DNA from: an uncultured Blautia sp.
GTDB taxonomy: Bacteria; Bacillota; Clostridia; Lachnospirales; Lachnospiraceae
Reading direction: 5' to 3'
DNA length: 64,000 bases
Assembly: GCA_900541345.1 (NCBI GenBank)
Contig: UQJE01000001.1
Location: forward strand, 1 to 64,000
This document shows, piece after piece, positions 45,754-54,837 of the stretch. The notes beneath the pieces are model-generated. The model was not told the origin of the DNA, made no database searches, and saw nothing but the letters and a program-made list of their open reading frames with translations. Positions within the stretch are counted from its first letter, which is position 1. Each line of letters starts with the position of its first letter. The translations under genes were made by a program, and so were the position numbers.

Positions 45754-45804
45754 TTGTAAAATCTTTTTGAAATTGTATGTCCCGAAACGTATGATTATCG
45801 TTTA
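45754..45804 (-). repeat. Duplicate of the rpsI 3' end (att-like repeat, distal copy)
   Basis: About 50 bp that match 47092-47141 except at one base (T for C). The repeat covers the last two sense codons (AAA CGA), the stop and the first 40 nt of downstream sequence of rpsI. The DNA between the copies carries the DUF1016 gene. rpsI 3' ends are known integration sites for integrative elements in streptococci, so these copies look like attL and attR. Line-based coordinates may be off by one base. Confidence 0.85.
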
Positions 45805-45916
45805 GGTAACTTGGAAGGCTTGATTTTACTGGATTCTTGGAATGTGGTGTTGCAAACACGTTACAAACGCAAGGCTTCTCATTACTCCTCACCACACTTT
45901 ATAGACAGAATTATAT
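45805..45916. other. Element end next to the distal rpsI repeat
   Basis: This stretch has no convincing gene. On the minus strand a frame ends in SKIKPSKLPKR at the rpsI-type stop inside the repeat, so a coding tail may once have crossed the junction. No integrase motif is readable. TGCAAACACGTTACAAACGC (45850-45869) is a possible arm-site-like short repeat region. Confidence 0.35.
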
Positions 45917-46903
45917 TTATTCCTCCAACAAAGGCATATTGATTAATTCCTGCAATTTTTTCTGCAATACAGTTTTATCCGGTAATTGCAACTTATATTC
46001 AGCAACCATCATCGGAGACATGGTTCTGCTCATGGCATACTCTACAACCTCATCATCCTTAGATGCACAAAGAATCATTCCTACACTTGGATTTTCATTC
46101 TCTTTTTTCTTTTGACGATCTAATGCCTCCAAATAGAAATCCATTTTGGAAATATATTCCGGCTTAAACTTTCCAATTTTCAACTCAAAAGCTACCAAAC
46201 ATTGCAACCCCCTATGAAAAAACAGTAAATCAATCCGAAAATCTTCTCCGCCTACTTGTACTCTATATTCTTCATCAATAAACGTAAAATCCTTGCCTAC
46301 CTCAAGAATAAAATCTTTCATATTCTGAATCAGACCTTTTCTCAAATCTGACTCTTTAAAATTCTTTGGCAAATCAAGAAATTCTATGATATACGAATCT
46401 AAAAACGGATTATCTTTCAATCCTTTTATCGGCTCTGGTAAAAGTTTTTCTTTTGAAAGCATATATCTCTCATAATATCCGCTATTGATCTGGCGTTCCA
46501 ATTCTCTTTTGGAATAACCCTCTCTGATGCATAATCTCATATAAAATTCTCGTTCAACATCTGATTTACATCCAGACATAATCAGCAAATGATTTGACCA
46601 ACTTAATTGTGTCAATAGTGGCGACACAATTGCATTATCTTGATAAAGTTCATAGAACTGTTTCATTCTATATAAACCTCGACGATTAAATCCTCTAATT
46701 CCCGGAAACATTTCTTGGATTTCTTTAGATATCGCATCTATATACTTATCACCAAAGGCTGCGTTCTTTGATTCAGCACTTAAATACTCTCCTACTAACC
46801 AATACATATGAATAAGTTCTTCATTTACTTTTCTCAAGGCATTATTTCTTGAAGTTTCTATAATTTCTATCAACTTTCCAGACAAAAGAAGTTCGTCTCT
46901 CAT
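45917..46903 (-). CDS. DUF1016 (YhcG-type) PD-(D/E)xK nuclease-domain protein
   Basis: 328 aa. The N-terminal DUF1016 domain (about 10-150; VGEYLSAESKNAAFGDKYI, GFNRRGLYRMKQFYELY, LSWSNHLLIM) is followed by a C-terminal nuclease fold with D225, E240 and K242 (IDLLFFHRGLQCLVAFELKIGKF). Such proteins occur alone or in restriction and defence islands; the substrate is not settled. The gene is alone, on the minus strand, between two copies of the rpsI 3' end, and its leader and coding region each carry a GTGTC-N9-GACAC palindrome. Base use is more A/T-rich than its neighbours, which fits transfer. Confidence 0.88.
   Translation of the reverse strand: MRDELLLSGKLIEIIETSRNNALRKVNEELIHMYWLVGEYLSAESKNAAFGDKYIDAISKEIQEMFPGIRGFNRRGLYRMKQFYELYQDNAIVSPLLTQLSWSNHLLIMSGCKSDVEREFYMRLCIREGYSKRELERQINSGYYERYMLSKEKLLPEPIKGLKDNPFLDSYIIEFLDLPKNFKESDLRKGLIQNMKDFILEVGKDFTFIDEEYRVQVGGEDFRIDLLFFHRGLQCLVAFELKIGKFKPEYISKMDFYLEALDRQKKKENENPSVGMILCASKDDEVVEYAMSRTMSPMMVAEYKLQLPDKTVLQKKLQELINMPLLEE
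46605..46631. promoter_or_regulatory. Second GTGTC-N9-GACAC palindrome, inside the DUF1016 gene
   Basis: AATTGTGTC (46605-46613) and GACACAATT (46623-46631) with 9 nt between. It has the same arm core and spacing as the palindrome in the leader, about 320 bp away, and shares a central CCACT when read on the opposite strand. Confidence 0.5.
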
Positions 46904-46922
46904 TTGCTTCTCTCCTTTCGTA

Positions 46923-46951
46923 AATTTGTGTCACCACTGGTGACACAAATT
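46923..46951. promoter_or_regulatory. Perfect palindrome in the leader of the DUF1016 gene
   Basis: AATTTGTGTCACCA (46923-46936) is perfectly complementary to TGGTGACACAAATT (46938-46951) around one base. It lies just upstream of the ribosome binding site and downstream of the promoter, so it could be a repressor operator or an RNA hairpin limiting translation. Confidence 0.7.
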
Positions 46952-47024
46952 CATATCTCTCATTTGTCGATTTTCCCGAGAACATGAAAATCGGCTTCAA
47001 TAACAAAAATATAAATCTATATAG

Positions 47025-47033
47025 ATTATACCA
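47025..47033 (-). promoter_or_regulatory. Extended -10 promoter of the DUF1016 gene
   Basis: On the minus strand TGG is followed by TATAAT (47030-47025); the -35 is weak. It lies about 120 nt before the start codon at 46903. Confidence 0.55.
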
Positions 47034-47059
47034 TTATTTCTGGCTAAAATACATATTAA

Positions 47060-47092
47060 AAAACCTCCCAAGGAACATTCCCTGAGAGGTTT
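47060..47092 (-). terminator. Terminator of rplM-rpsI
   Basis: AAACCTC and GAGGTTT pair around a partly paired AGGGAAT/CTTGG interior; on the minus strand T6 follows. Confidence 0.75.
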
Positions 47093-47141
47093 GTAAAATC
47101 TTTTTGAAATTGTACGTCCCGAAACGTATGATTATCGTTTA
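47092..47141 (-). repeat. rpsI 3' end, proximal copy of the att-like repeat
   Basis: The intact rpsI stop region; it matches 45754-45804 except for one base. See the distal copy for interpretation. Confidence 0.85.
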
Positions 47142-47524
47142 GAGAACTGTGGTGCTCTACGAGCAGCTTTGAGACCGTATTTCTTACGCTCTTTCATACG
47201 TGGGTCACGTGTTAAGAATCCAGCAGCTTTAAGAACTGGTCTGTAATCGTTGTCTGCCTGAAGAAGGGCTCTTGCTACACCATGTCTGATAGCACCAGCC
47301 TGTCCTGTGTAACCGCCGCCATGAACGTTTACAAGAACATCAAATTTGCCTTCTGTCTCTGTTGCAACGAGCGGCTGACGAACGATAACTTTCAGTGTAT
47401 CTAATCCGAAATATTCGTCAATGTCTCTTTTATTGATAGTGATTTTACCTGTTCCAGGTACAAGGTAAACTCTCGCGATTGATTTTTTTCTTCTTCCTGT
47501 TCCGTAGAATTTTGCGCTAGCCAA
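47132..47524 (-). CDS. rpsI: 30S ribosomal protein S9
   Basis: 130 aa, complete. It starts [20 protein letters not shown] and ends in the conserved RAPQFSKR tail that reaches the P site. It forms an operon with rplM, 17 nt upstream. Its 3' end is duplicated downstream of the DUF1016 gene, a sign that it served as an integration target. Confidence 0.98.
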   Translation of the reverse strand: MASAKFYGTGRRKKSIARVYLVPGTGKITINKRDIDEYFGLDTLKVIVRQPLVATETEGKFDVLVNVHGGGYTGQAGAIRHGVARALLQADNDYRPVLKAAGFLTRDPRMKERKKYGLKAARRAPQFSKR

Positions 47525-47541
47525 TGTTTTCTACCTCCTCA

Positions 47542-47970
47542 TTAAAATGTTAAAACTTCAGGTTTCTGAGCTTCATGTTTGTGTTCAGATCCTGCATATA
47601 CGAAAAGTTTCTTGTTCATTGCTCTTCCTAAAGGTCCTTTTGGAAGCATACCTTTAACTGCAAGCTCAATAACCTTTTCCGGTTTCTTTGCTAACATTTC
47701 TTTTAATGTAGTCTCTTTCATTCCGCCTACATAATCAGAGTGATTGTAGTAGATTTTCTGGTCCATTTTTTTACCAGTAACTTTAATTTTATCAGCATTG
47801 ATTACGATTACATAATCACCTGTATCTACGTGTGGTGTAAACTGTGGTTTATTTTTACCTCTTAAAACGCTTGCGATACCGGAAGCCAGACGGCCCAGAG
47901 TACAGCCTTCAGCGTCAACTACATACCATTTTCTTTCGATTTTATCTGGATTAGCCATATAAGTCTGCAT
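47542..47970 (-). CDS. rplM: 50S ribosomal protein L13
   Basis: 142 aa, complete: [18 protein letters not shown], the [14 protein letters not shown] signature and the C-terminal [20 protein letters not shown] precedes the ATG. It is the first gene of the rplM-rpsI operon, with a strong promoter and a leader of about 160 nt. Confidence 0.98.
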   Translation of the reverse strand: MQTYMANPDKIERKWYVVDAEGCTLGRLASGIASVLRGKNKPQFTPHVDTGDYVIVINADKIKVTGKKMDQKIYYNHSDYVGGMKETTLKEMLAKKPEKVIELAVKGMLPKGPLGRAMNKKLFVYAGSEHKHEAQKPEVLTF

Positions 47971-48134
47971 GGTTTTACCTCCTGTTATTTATCAACGATA
48001 GTTTTTTTAACGCGGTATTTCCGCCAAATAAATTTTGTGAAAACGATGTGCAGGAAATCGCGGAAATGTCCGAAACCGCTGATAAATACTTTCGCCGGGG
48101 CTATTGGCTTAAGTATATTCGCACTACGTCACAT
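47971..48134 (-). promoter_or_regulatory. Structured leader of rplM-rpsI
   Basis: The leader transcript is about 160 nt. It contains pairing segments such as GCGG-AAATA-CCGC and GCGGTTTCGG with CGGAAATGTCCG. Autoregulatory L13 leaders are known in Firmicutes, so this may be one, but I could not match a consensus by eye. Confidence 0.4.
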
Positions 48135-48140
48135 TGATTA

Positions 48141-48169
48141 ATTATATTACAGAGCCTCCTCTATGTCAA
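48141..48169 (-). promoter_or_regulatory. Consensus promoter of rplM-rpsI
   Basis: On the minus strand: -35 TTGACA (48169-48164), 17-nt spacer, -10 TATAAT (48146-48141); both boxes are perfect. Confidence 0.88.
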
Positions 48170-48287
48170 CTGTTTTTCTACCTTTTTTTTCATTTCTTTT
48201 CCATATTCTTCATGGACAAACCTCTCATTGTAATGTATTCTTTACTTATCATTTATCACTACTATTTATTATGGAAGGAATTTTATC

Positions 48288-49478
48288 ATGAACAGACAAA
48301 AGCAAACTTCTGACTTCACTGCCGGATATGCCTGTATCCAAAGCTTTTACTGGATGAGCTTTTCCGCAGTCATGGGCTTTACAAGCCTTTATCTTCTGGA
48401 TGTGGGTTTTACAAACACAGAAATCGGTATCATCATTGCCATTGCCGGAATCATTTCTGCAATTTTACAGCCCATGTTTGCCGGATATGCAGACAAACCA
48501 AAGAGCCCGTCCCTGAAAAAGATCATTCTTTTTCTGGCATCTTTGCTTCTCCTCCTGTCTTTGGCTCTTTTTCTTTTGTACCGGCGTTCTGTATTTTTTA
48601 ACGGGCTTTTTTACGGAGGATGTATCACACTTTTACAGCTTTTACAGCCCCTTATTAATTCTCTGGGAATGGAGGTTGTAAACCAGGGAAAAAAACTGAA
48701 CTTCGGAATATCAAGAGGAATCGGTTCTATAGCCTATGCTGTCGCAGCTTATTTTCTCGGATTAATTGTAGCAAAATCAGGAGCCGGAGCGATTCCCATT
48801 TCCATGATTGTAACCTTTGCCGCTGTTTTTTTCTTTACCCTGCGCTTTTCTTTCCAAAAAGGAACGCACACTGAACCTTCCGCTAACCACGAAAAAACGG
48901 GAAATCCATTTATTTTTTTCAAAAAATATCCCCGGTTTGCAGTGACGCTCATTGGCTGCTGGCTTATTTATGTCAGCCATATTCTGTTAAACAGCTTTAC
49001 CTTTCAGATAGTGGAAAATATAGGCGGCGGAAGCTCTGAAATGGGCTTTTCTATGGCTCTGGCTGCCATACTTGAGCTTCCTACCATGTTTCTTTTTTCT
49101 AAAATGCTGAAAAAAGTACGCTGCGACATCTGGTTTCGGATTTCCGGTATTTTCTTTATGTTAAAAATACTTGGCACTTTGCTTGCCCCATCTATTCCTG
49201 TTTTTTATGCAGTACAGATTTTCCAGATGTTTGGATGGGCGCTTATTACTGTATCCTCTGTTTACTATGTAAATGCCATTATGGAAAAAGAAGACGCCAT
49301 CAAAGGACAGGCATATATTACCATGACTTATACCTTCGGAAGCGTCCTCGGCTCTTTAATCGGAGGTGCGCTTATTGACGGTTTCGGTGTAAAGACAATG
49401 CTTGCATTCGGCACAGCCTCTGCCTTTGTCGGTATGATTATTGTATTTTTCTCCGCTCAGAAAACAAAGGAAGTATAA
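48288..49478 (+). CDS. MFS transporter (LacY/MFS_1-like)
   Basis: 396 aa with about twelve membrane segments in two halves. The first loop carries PMFAGYADKPKSPSLKK, and FGISRGIGSIAYAVAAYFLG matches the sugar/phenylpropionate MFS_1-like group. The substrate is unknown; an H-coupled sugar or small acid is possible. It is monocistronic, divergent from rplM and convergent with the DUF4179 gene 1 nt away. Confidence 0.85.
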   Translation: MNRQKQTSDFTAGYACIQSFYWMSFSAVMGFTSLYLLDVGFTNTEIGIIIAIAGIISAILQPMFAGYADKPKSPSLKKIILFLASLLLLLSLALFLLYRRSVFFNGLFYGGCITLLQLLQPLINSLGMEVVNQGKKLNFGISRGIGSIAYAVAAYFLGLIVAKSGAGAIPISMIVTFAAVFFFTLRFSFQKGTHTEPSANHEKTGNPFIFFKKYPRFAVTLIGCWLIYVSHILLNSFTFQIVENIGGGSSEMGFSMALAAILELPTMFLFSKMLKKVRCDIWFRISGIFFMLKILGTLLAPSIPVFYAVQIFQMFGWALITVSSVYYVNAIMEKEDAIKGQAYITMTYTFGSVLGSLIGGALIDGFGVKTMLAFGTASAFVGMIIVFFSAQKTKEV

Positions 49479-49479
49479 A

Positions 49480-50655
49480 TTATGATTCCAGCGGAATCGT
49501 ATATCTGTCTCTGCTTTCCACACCTTTTCGGACAAGAAGGGCATCTATCTCATCTGTATCAAGAATCCGGTCAACAGGGAAGGCTATAAAATACTCGTTT
49601 TGGGAAATATAGCCTTCTGTTCCCGGTCCCAGATAAATGCCTTTCAGCTCTGTTCCGTCTTTTAGACGCACTCCGTCAGGAAAGAACAGCATGCCTGAGG
49701 AGTTATCCATTTTATTATAAATCTTTTTCGGAAAATCATATGTCACATTCAAAGATATGGGGGAAATCTCCACATGTTTTACCGTTACCCCCGTATCTCC
49801 GATAGGGGCATTCAAATCGTATTCTTTTTTCTCCGAGCTTCCGTCCAGCACCCAGTCAAAACTCCATGCAGCGTCTATTGCGTTTGTAAAGTCCGCCTTC
49901 TCCACTGTCCCCAGATTGTGAAGTTCTACGTGTATTGGCTTTCCCATAAAATAATCTTTATCTGCTGTGTGGGTAAGAGTCATACAGTATTCGTAGCTTC
50001 CGTCCTCTAGTTTATACCCGTCCCACTTCTCTTCAATTTCCTTCAAAGGTTTTCCGTCCGAAATTCTTATAAGCTCTCCATCCTCTCCCGTAATTACCCC
50101 ATTGTACCAGCTTCCGCCTGAACTGAAATTTCGCTTCTCATCATATTCCTCTTCATAGGGATTATATCCGTCCACAACGATTGTCTCTGTCTCGAAAAAC
50201 GGCTGCTTCCCTTCCCCTGCATCATATCCTTCTACCTTAAAAATAATATGCGCATAATAACTGTCCACTATCGTCTGGGCAACTGTTACAGTCACTCCAT
50301 TTTGCGTATCCGATTTATTTACCGGAACTGTAAGCTTTGTCTCCTCCATTTTTTTCTGCATTTCTTCGGAAGCCTGCATTCCCTCTGAGGCTGTTTTACT
50401 CCAGCACATATAAGCTGCTGCGCCTGCAGTCACTCCCCCTGCGCCAAGCATAACGGCTGCTGCCACAAGAAACATTCTCTTTGCCGGAATCTTTTTTCTT
50501 GTTTTCTTTGGGGAAAGCGGTGTTATTTTTGCTTTCTCCTGAATTTTTGCTTCCGCTTGAATTTTTTCAAACGCTCCTTCTGCTTTTTTCATGACTATGT
50601 CCGGAATTTCTACATCTTTTTTTAAAATTTCAAACATATCCTCCGGTTTTTTCAT
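49480..50655 (-). CDS. DUF4179-type membrane protein, probable anti-sigma factor
   Basis: 391 aa: a cytoplasmic N-terminus of about 70 aa, one membrane segment (about 82-102), and a large extracytoplasmic beta-rich domain. The start overlaps the sigma-factor stop as ATGA, so the two are translationally coupled. This pairing and the single-pass layout are those of anti-sigma factors that hold an ECF-type sigma at the membrane. The signal sensed is unknown. Confidence 0.8.
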   Translation of the reverse strand: MKKPEDMFEILKKDVEIPDIVMKKAEGAFEKIQAEAKIQEKAKITPLSPKKTRKKIPAKRMFLVAAAVMLGAGGVTAGAAAYMCWSKTASEGMQASEEMQKKMEETKLTVPVNKSDTQNGVTVTVAQTIVDSYYAHIIFKVEGYDAGEGKQPFFETETIVVDGYNPYEEEYDEKRNFSSGGSWYNGVITGEDGELIRISDGKPLKEIEEKWDGYKLEDGSYEYCMTLTHTADKDYFMGKPIHVELHNLGTVEKADFTNAIDAAWSFDWVLDGSSEKKEYDLNAPIGDTGVTVKHVEISPISLNVTYDFPKKIYNKMDNSSGMLFFPDGVRLKDGTELKGIYLGPGTEGYISQNEYFIAFPVDRILDTDEIDALLVRKGVESRDRYTIPLES

Positions 50656-51170
50656 AATGCTTCCCCCTTTCTTTCCATATTTCCATATCTCTGCGCCATT
50701 TTTTCCCGACCTCTTGAAAGTCTGGTACGCACCGTAGATTCCGGAAGCTCCATAATCTCTGAAATTTCCGATGTTTTAAATCCTTCCACATAGTAGAGAA
50801 TCAGAATCGTCCGGTATCTCTCGTCCAGCTCGCTTAATGTCTGCTTCCATTCCATATTTTCATATCCGTAATCTTTTGACGGAATGTCCGGCATCTCATC
50901 TGTAAATAAAAGATTCTGCTTTTTCCTGATAATATCCTTGCATTTATTCACAAGAATTTTTGTCATCCAGGTGCGGAAATATTTATTTTCCCGAAGCTGT
51001 CCCAGTTTTTCCCAACAGGCGAGAATGGTATCGGAAATGGCGTCTGCCGCATCCTCCTCATTACTAAGAATCGCTCTTGCCGTCTTGTACATGGTCTGCA
51101 TCTGGGACATCATAAGCTCTGTAAACGCGTCTGCATCATGCTGCCGCGCCTTTTTTATCAACTCCTCCAT
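50652..51170 (-). CDS. ECF-type RNA polymerase sigma factor
   Basis: 172 aa with sigma region 2 (EEDAADAISDTILACWEKLGQLRENKYFRTWM) and region 4 (GFKTSEISEIMELPESTVRTRLSRGREKM). It starts a two-gene unit with its membrane partner. The 265-nt stretch upstream (51171-51435) has no supported gene. Confidence 0.92.
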   Translation of the reverse strand: MEELIKKARQHDADAFTELMMSQMQTMYKTARAILSNEEDAADAISDTILACWEKLGQLRENKYFRTWMTKILVNKCKDIIRKKQNLLFTDEMPDIPSKDYGYENMEWKQTLSELDERYRTILILYYVEGFKTSEISEIMELPESTVRTRLSRGREKMAQRYGNMERKGEAL

Positions 51171-51435
51171 AGGCTGTGCCTTCCTTTCTTTTTCATTGTG
51201 TCACTGCTCCTTATTTTTGTATTCTTCTGATTATTAGACAGAAAAAATACAGAAAATGTCCCATAGATTTTCCAAAATCCGAAGTTTTTATTTTCGAACA
51301 CTTCTAATATTTTAAAGGAATCGAAAAAGCCGCCGCACTCAAAACAGCTCATGCCGCAGCTCTCTTTCTATTCTCTTTCTAATTTAAAAATCACAGACTT
51401 TTTGACACTTTCCTAATTTTAACTTTCTTAGCTAT

Positions 51436-52071
51436 TCAAATTTTCTTCAACTCTCCTTTTTCTATTTCAAATCGTTCATCGCACAACATTTCCATATCAT
51501 ATTTGTTGTGACTTGCAAGGAGAATCAATTTGCCCTGTTTCTTCATTTCAAAGAAAAGATTCCGCATATCTTCCACCCCCTGTTTATCCAGTCCGTTCAT
51601 TGGTTCGTCCAATATAAGAATGGACGGATTTCCCATGATCGCCTGGGCAATTCCCAATCTTTGCTTCATTCCCAGAGAATACTTATCTACAGGTTTTTTC
51701 GAATCCGGATCAAGTCCTACTTTTCTCATAATATCAAATAAGTATTCCTTATCCGGTCTGTGATTTATCATGTACAGAAGCTTTAAATTTTTATACCCGC
51801 TTTCCTTTTTAAGGCAGGCAGGTTTTTCAATAATAAATCCTGTATCTGAAAGCATTTCCCCTGCTTTTCTCTCTTTTCCGTTTAAAAAAACAGCCCCTTT
51901 ATCCGGAATCATCAATCCGCATATACATTTAAAAAGTACAGATTTTCCAGAACCATTATATCCTTCGATACCATATATTTTTCCTGCTTCCAAAGACAGG
52001 TTTATGTCTTTCAAAACAGTCTGATCTCCAAAGCTTTTTCCCAGATGTTGAATATTTAATGTTGTTTTCAT
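51436..52071 (-). CDS. ABC transporter ATPase of the secreted-protein module
   Basis: 211 aa, a full ATP-binding subunit: Walker A GYNGSGKSVLFK, signature YSLGMKQRLG, Walker B ILILDEPMNGLD. It is last of five genes on the minus strand that start with a small secreted protein; its start overlaps the upstream permease stop as ATGA. The set resembles bacteriocin-type or peptide-export and immunity ABC systems. Confidence 0.92.
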   Translation of the reverse strand: MKTTLNIQHLGKSFGDQTVLKDINLSLEAGKIYGIEGYNGSGKSVLFKCICGLMIPDKGAVFLNGKERKAGEMLSDTGFIIEKPACLKKESGYKNLKLLYMINHRPDKEYLFDIMRKVGLDPDSKKPVDKYSLGMKQRLGIAQAIMGNPSILILDEPMNGLDKQGVEDMRNLFFEMKKQGKLILLASHNKYDMEMLCDERFEIEKGELKKI

Positions 52072-52922
52072 ACTTCCTCACTATTCCATTGAAAATTAAC
52101 ATGTACCGCTTTTATTACAATGATCGCGCTGCAGACCAGAGTCATTCCCACAAGCGCCAGGGCTATATACTGCATATCCGGAAGCCCTCTTCCAAAATCC
52201 CACTCTATATAATCAAGACGAAGCCAGCTTACCGGAGAAATGTACCAAAGCCATGACTGATTATTCATATTTGCCAGATTTTCGGCAAATATCGGAAGCC
52301 CGGTTACTACAGTTGCCATAATGATCGCCGCAGTCCTGCTCAGTAAAAGGCTTATCATAAACATTAAAAGTCCGATCAAACTAATAACAGCCCCGCCCAG
52401 AATCAAACAAAAAATCATGGCTGAAACAGGCGTATACTGCTGTAAAATTTTATAAGAAACATCAAAGCAGAGTCTGAAATCTCCTTTTGCGCTGAGGGTA
52501 TACAATAAATTTCCCCAGTCATTTTCTATTTCCATAACTCCTACAAGAGGAAGAAATGTCAAAACAAAAAAACTGAGCATCAGAAGATAACCGCTTATGA
52601 TAATTTCTCCTATATGTACCAATGCCCACCGTTTTCTTCCAAGCTTCATAACACGGTTCGCTTCCCATTCATTCATAAACGGAATATCAGAAAAGAAGTA
52701 AATAACAGCGGCAAAAAATCCTGTTTCAAAATATAAATAGGAAAAGAGATGGGGCATAAAATACGGGCATGCCGGATATTGATATTCCGCACATACCGCC
52801 CGTACAGGAAGCAAAAATGTCACACACATGAAGAAGAAAAAAATCAGAACATCTCCTGTTTTTCTGCTGAAATACCGACGAAGCGCCCATCTGCCAATAT
52901 CCATTCTTACCTTATTTTCCAT
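52068..52922 (-). CDS. ABC-type membrane subunit 2 of the module
   Basis: 284 aa with about six membrane segments and no recognisable binding domain. It overlaps its neighbours on both sides (ATGA with the ATPase, 11 nt with the upstream subunit), so it probably forms the channel with the ATPase. A family name cannot be given. Confidence 0.8.
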   Translation of the reverse strand: MENKVRMDIGRWALRRYFSRKTGDVLIFFFFMCVTFLLPVRAVCAEYQYPACPYFMPHLFSYLYFETGFFAAVIYFFSDIPFMNEWEANRVMKLGRKRWALVHIGEIIISGYLLMLSFFVLTFLPLVGVMEIENDWGNLLYTLSAKGDFRLCFDVSYKILQQYTPVSAMIFCLILGGAVISLIGLLMFMISLLLSRTAAIIMATVVTGLPIFAENLANMNNQSWLWYISPVSWLRLDYIEWDFGRGLPDMQYIALALVGMTLVCSAIIVIKAVHVNFQWNSEEV

Positions 52923-53700
52923 GAAAAAGCCTCCGTTCCACCCTCTTTAATATCATTCTGTAGAGTATATATCCCACAACTGCGGTAAAACATATAACAT
53001 AAAGAATCGCTTCTTTATCTGTAGAAAAATCATGAAAAAATGGTTGAAAAATAAGCCACACATTTAATTTTCCATTCCACAGATCACAAATCAGAGACAA
53101 GTTCAATAAAAAATACATGCTCATAAAAGGCACTGATAAGATCAGCATTTTATTGGCACAGTAAAGAGAAAATAATAATGCCAGCACAGACATAAGCCCT
53201 GAAAGCATTCCATACCACAAACCTGTTGTCAGGAAAAACAATGGCGGCGCTTTCTTTAAAAGACAAAAATACCATCCCTGCCTCTCCTGCAAAATCTGAT
53301 ACATGGTATCATCTGTTGAAAACCAGCCGCCTCCTGCCACACTTACATAAAATCCATAACACAGTACACCAAGCGCCATTATAAAAAGCGAAGAAAGAAA
53401 AACTGTAAGCGTTCTGCTTCTTGCAAAATTTTTCCATTTTCCATAAAAACATTCTGCAAAAAAATACCTGTTTTCTATGTCCTCACATAAACTGCCGCTG
53501 TAGGCTGCAGCACAGATTACCATACTGAACAACCCCGACATTCCATACAGACCATTGTCAACTGCATTTAAAGCCGTTATATTAACAAGGTCTCTGTTTG
53601 TGTATGTGCTTGTCATAAAAACAAGAAAAACTCCCGCCACGCACAGCACAAAACGCAGTCCCAGCATTCTCTCAAAATCTGCACTTAAATATTTCTTCAT
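52912..53700 (-). CDS. ABC-type membrane subunit 1 of the module
   Basis: 262 aa with about six hydrophobic segments, starting MKKYLSADFERMLGLRF. It is coupled to the lipoprotein gene by an ATGA overlap and to the other membrane subunit. It probably pairs with that subunit as the second half of the transporter. Confidence 0.78.
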   Translation of the reverse strand: MKKYLSADFERMLGLRFVLCVAGVFLVFMTSTYTNRDLVNITALNAVDNGLYGMSGLFSMVICAAAYSGSLCEDIENRYFFAECFYGKWKNFARSRTLTVFLSSLFIMALGVLCYGFYVSVAGGGWFSTDDTMYQILQERQGWYFCLLKKAPPLFFLTTGLWYGMLSGLMSVLALLFSLYCANKMLILSVPFMSMYFLLNLSLICDLWNGKLNVWLIFQPFFHDFSTDKEAILYVICFTAVVGYILYRMILKRVERRLFHGK

Positions 53701-54824
53701 TGGAAAATATACTCCTTCGCTGTCGCAGCATCAAAAAATTTCTGAAAATTCCTTATATCCCCATTATCATTGATTTCCATATCAATAATCCACACAGGAA
53801 CCATTTCATACTCTTTTTTGCCTGCAAGATTTTCCATAGCCTTTAATTCTGCCCTTTTCACTTTATACGTCTCTTCCCCCATAATTCTTGTGAACTGCTT
53901 TTCCAGAACCTCTGCAATCTTTTCAAATGGAAGAAGCTCCACGCTTTCTTTTTCCTGCTGATACTGAAAAACTCTCTCTACAGACAGGTACTCAATCCCC
54001 TCCCGGGATATAACTGCCTGAAGCGGTCTGTTTTCCAGTATATCTTTTTCCATTGTGTAAACATACGGATGATACGTTGGAAGACCACAGTACCGGCTTT
54101 GAAATACAAAAAAATATGCGTCATCGTTTTCGTCCCAGTCTGTTTTTTCTGCCTCTATGTCTTCGTTTCCATACATATCCTCTGCATACTCACGTTCTGC
54201 CATCTCTTCATAAGGCAGAGTGTAGCAAATATATTCTTCCGGTACCGTAATCCCACAGTCTTCCAGAACACTTCTGATTTTTTCATAAGCCTCTTCTCTG
54301 GAAAATCTGTCGAACTCCTCTGTAGTCGAAGCCCAGGACTCTTCATATTGTTTATCCGGAAGATGAAAAGCCTGGCTGATATGTTCAAACAGAGGACTTA
54401 TATATGTGCTTCCTAACGACTTTATATACTGTAAAGTTCCCTTTTCTTCTGACTGCCATATGACTGTATTGATCTCATTTCCAACATGATCTGTTCCTTT
54501 TTCTTCGAATACCCGTTCATCAAAATCTGTCCCGTATAAATAATCTTTCAGCTTTTCTCCATCTAAAGCCTCCAGTTCCGCTTTTCCTTTGTAAAAAACG
54601 TCTTCTGAACTATCCACTACAATCTCTGTATCAAATTCAATTTTTTCTCCTGCTTTTTTATATTCTTCCGGGAAACTGTATTTGTAAACCGTCTCCTCTG
54701 CCTCGGATTTTTCCTGTTCTTTTGCATTTACTGCGAGTTGTTTTCCTGTTTTTGTTTCCGTCTTTCCTCCACAGCCACAGAATACGCATAAACCAATCAT
54801 ACAAAATATTATCGTCTTTTTCAT
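53697..54824 (-). CDS. Lipoprotein of the module
   Basis: 375 aa from the ATG at 54824 (MKKTIIFCMIG), with AAAGGTG upstream. A lipobox-like FCGC puts the lipidated cysteine at residue 18. The rest is acidic, hydrophilic and rich in Tyr and Glu, with no family recognised. It would sit on the outer face of the membrane and may take part in export, processing or self-protection with the ABC subunits. Confidence 0.75.
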   Translation of the reverse strand: MKKTIIFCMIGLCVFCGCGGKTETKTGKQLAVNAKEQEKSEAEETVYKYSFPEEYKKAGEKIEFDTEIVVDSSEDVFYKGKAELEALDGEKLKDYLYGTDFDERVFEEKGTDHVGNEINTVIWQSEEKGTLQYIKSLGSTYISPLFEHISQAFHLPDKQYEESWASTTEEFDRFSREEAYEKIRSVLEDCGITVPEEYICYTLPYEEMAEREYAEDMYGNEDIEAEKTDWDENDDAYFFVFQSRYCGLPTYHPYVYTMEKDILENRPLQAVISREGIEYLSVERVFQYQQEKESVELLPFEKIAEVLEKQFTRIMGEETYKVKRAELKAMENLAGKKEYEMVPVWIIDMEINDNGDIRNFQKFFDAATAKEYIFQ

Positions 54825-54837
54825 AATTTGCACCTTT

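Noticed and set aside
45710..45895. 61-aa minus-strand frame across the distal rpsI repeat
   Set aside because: It runs through the terminator-like hairpin and the rpsI-type stop region; it is more likely junction sequence than a gene.
51158..51352. 64-aa minus-strand frame upstream of the sigma-factor gene
   Set aside because: No RBS and no protein character; overlaps the sigma-factor start region.
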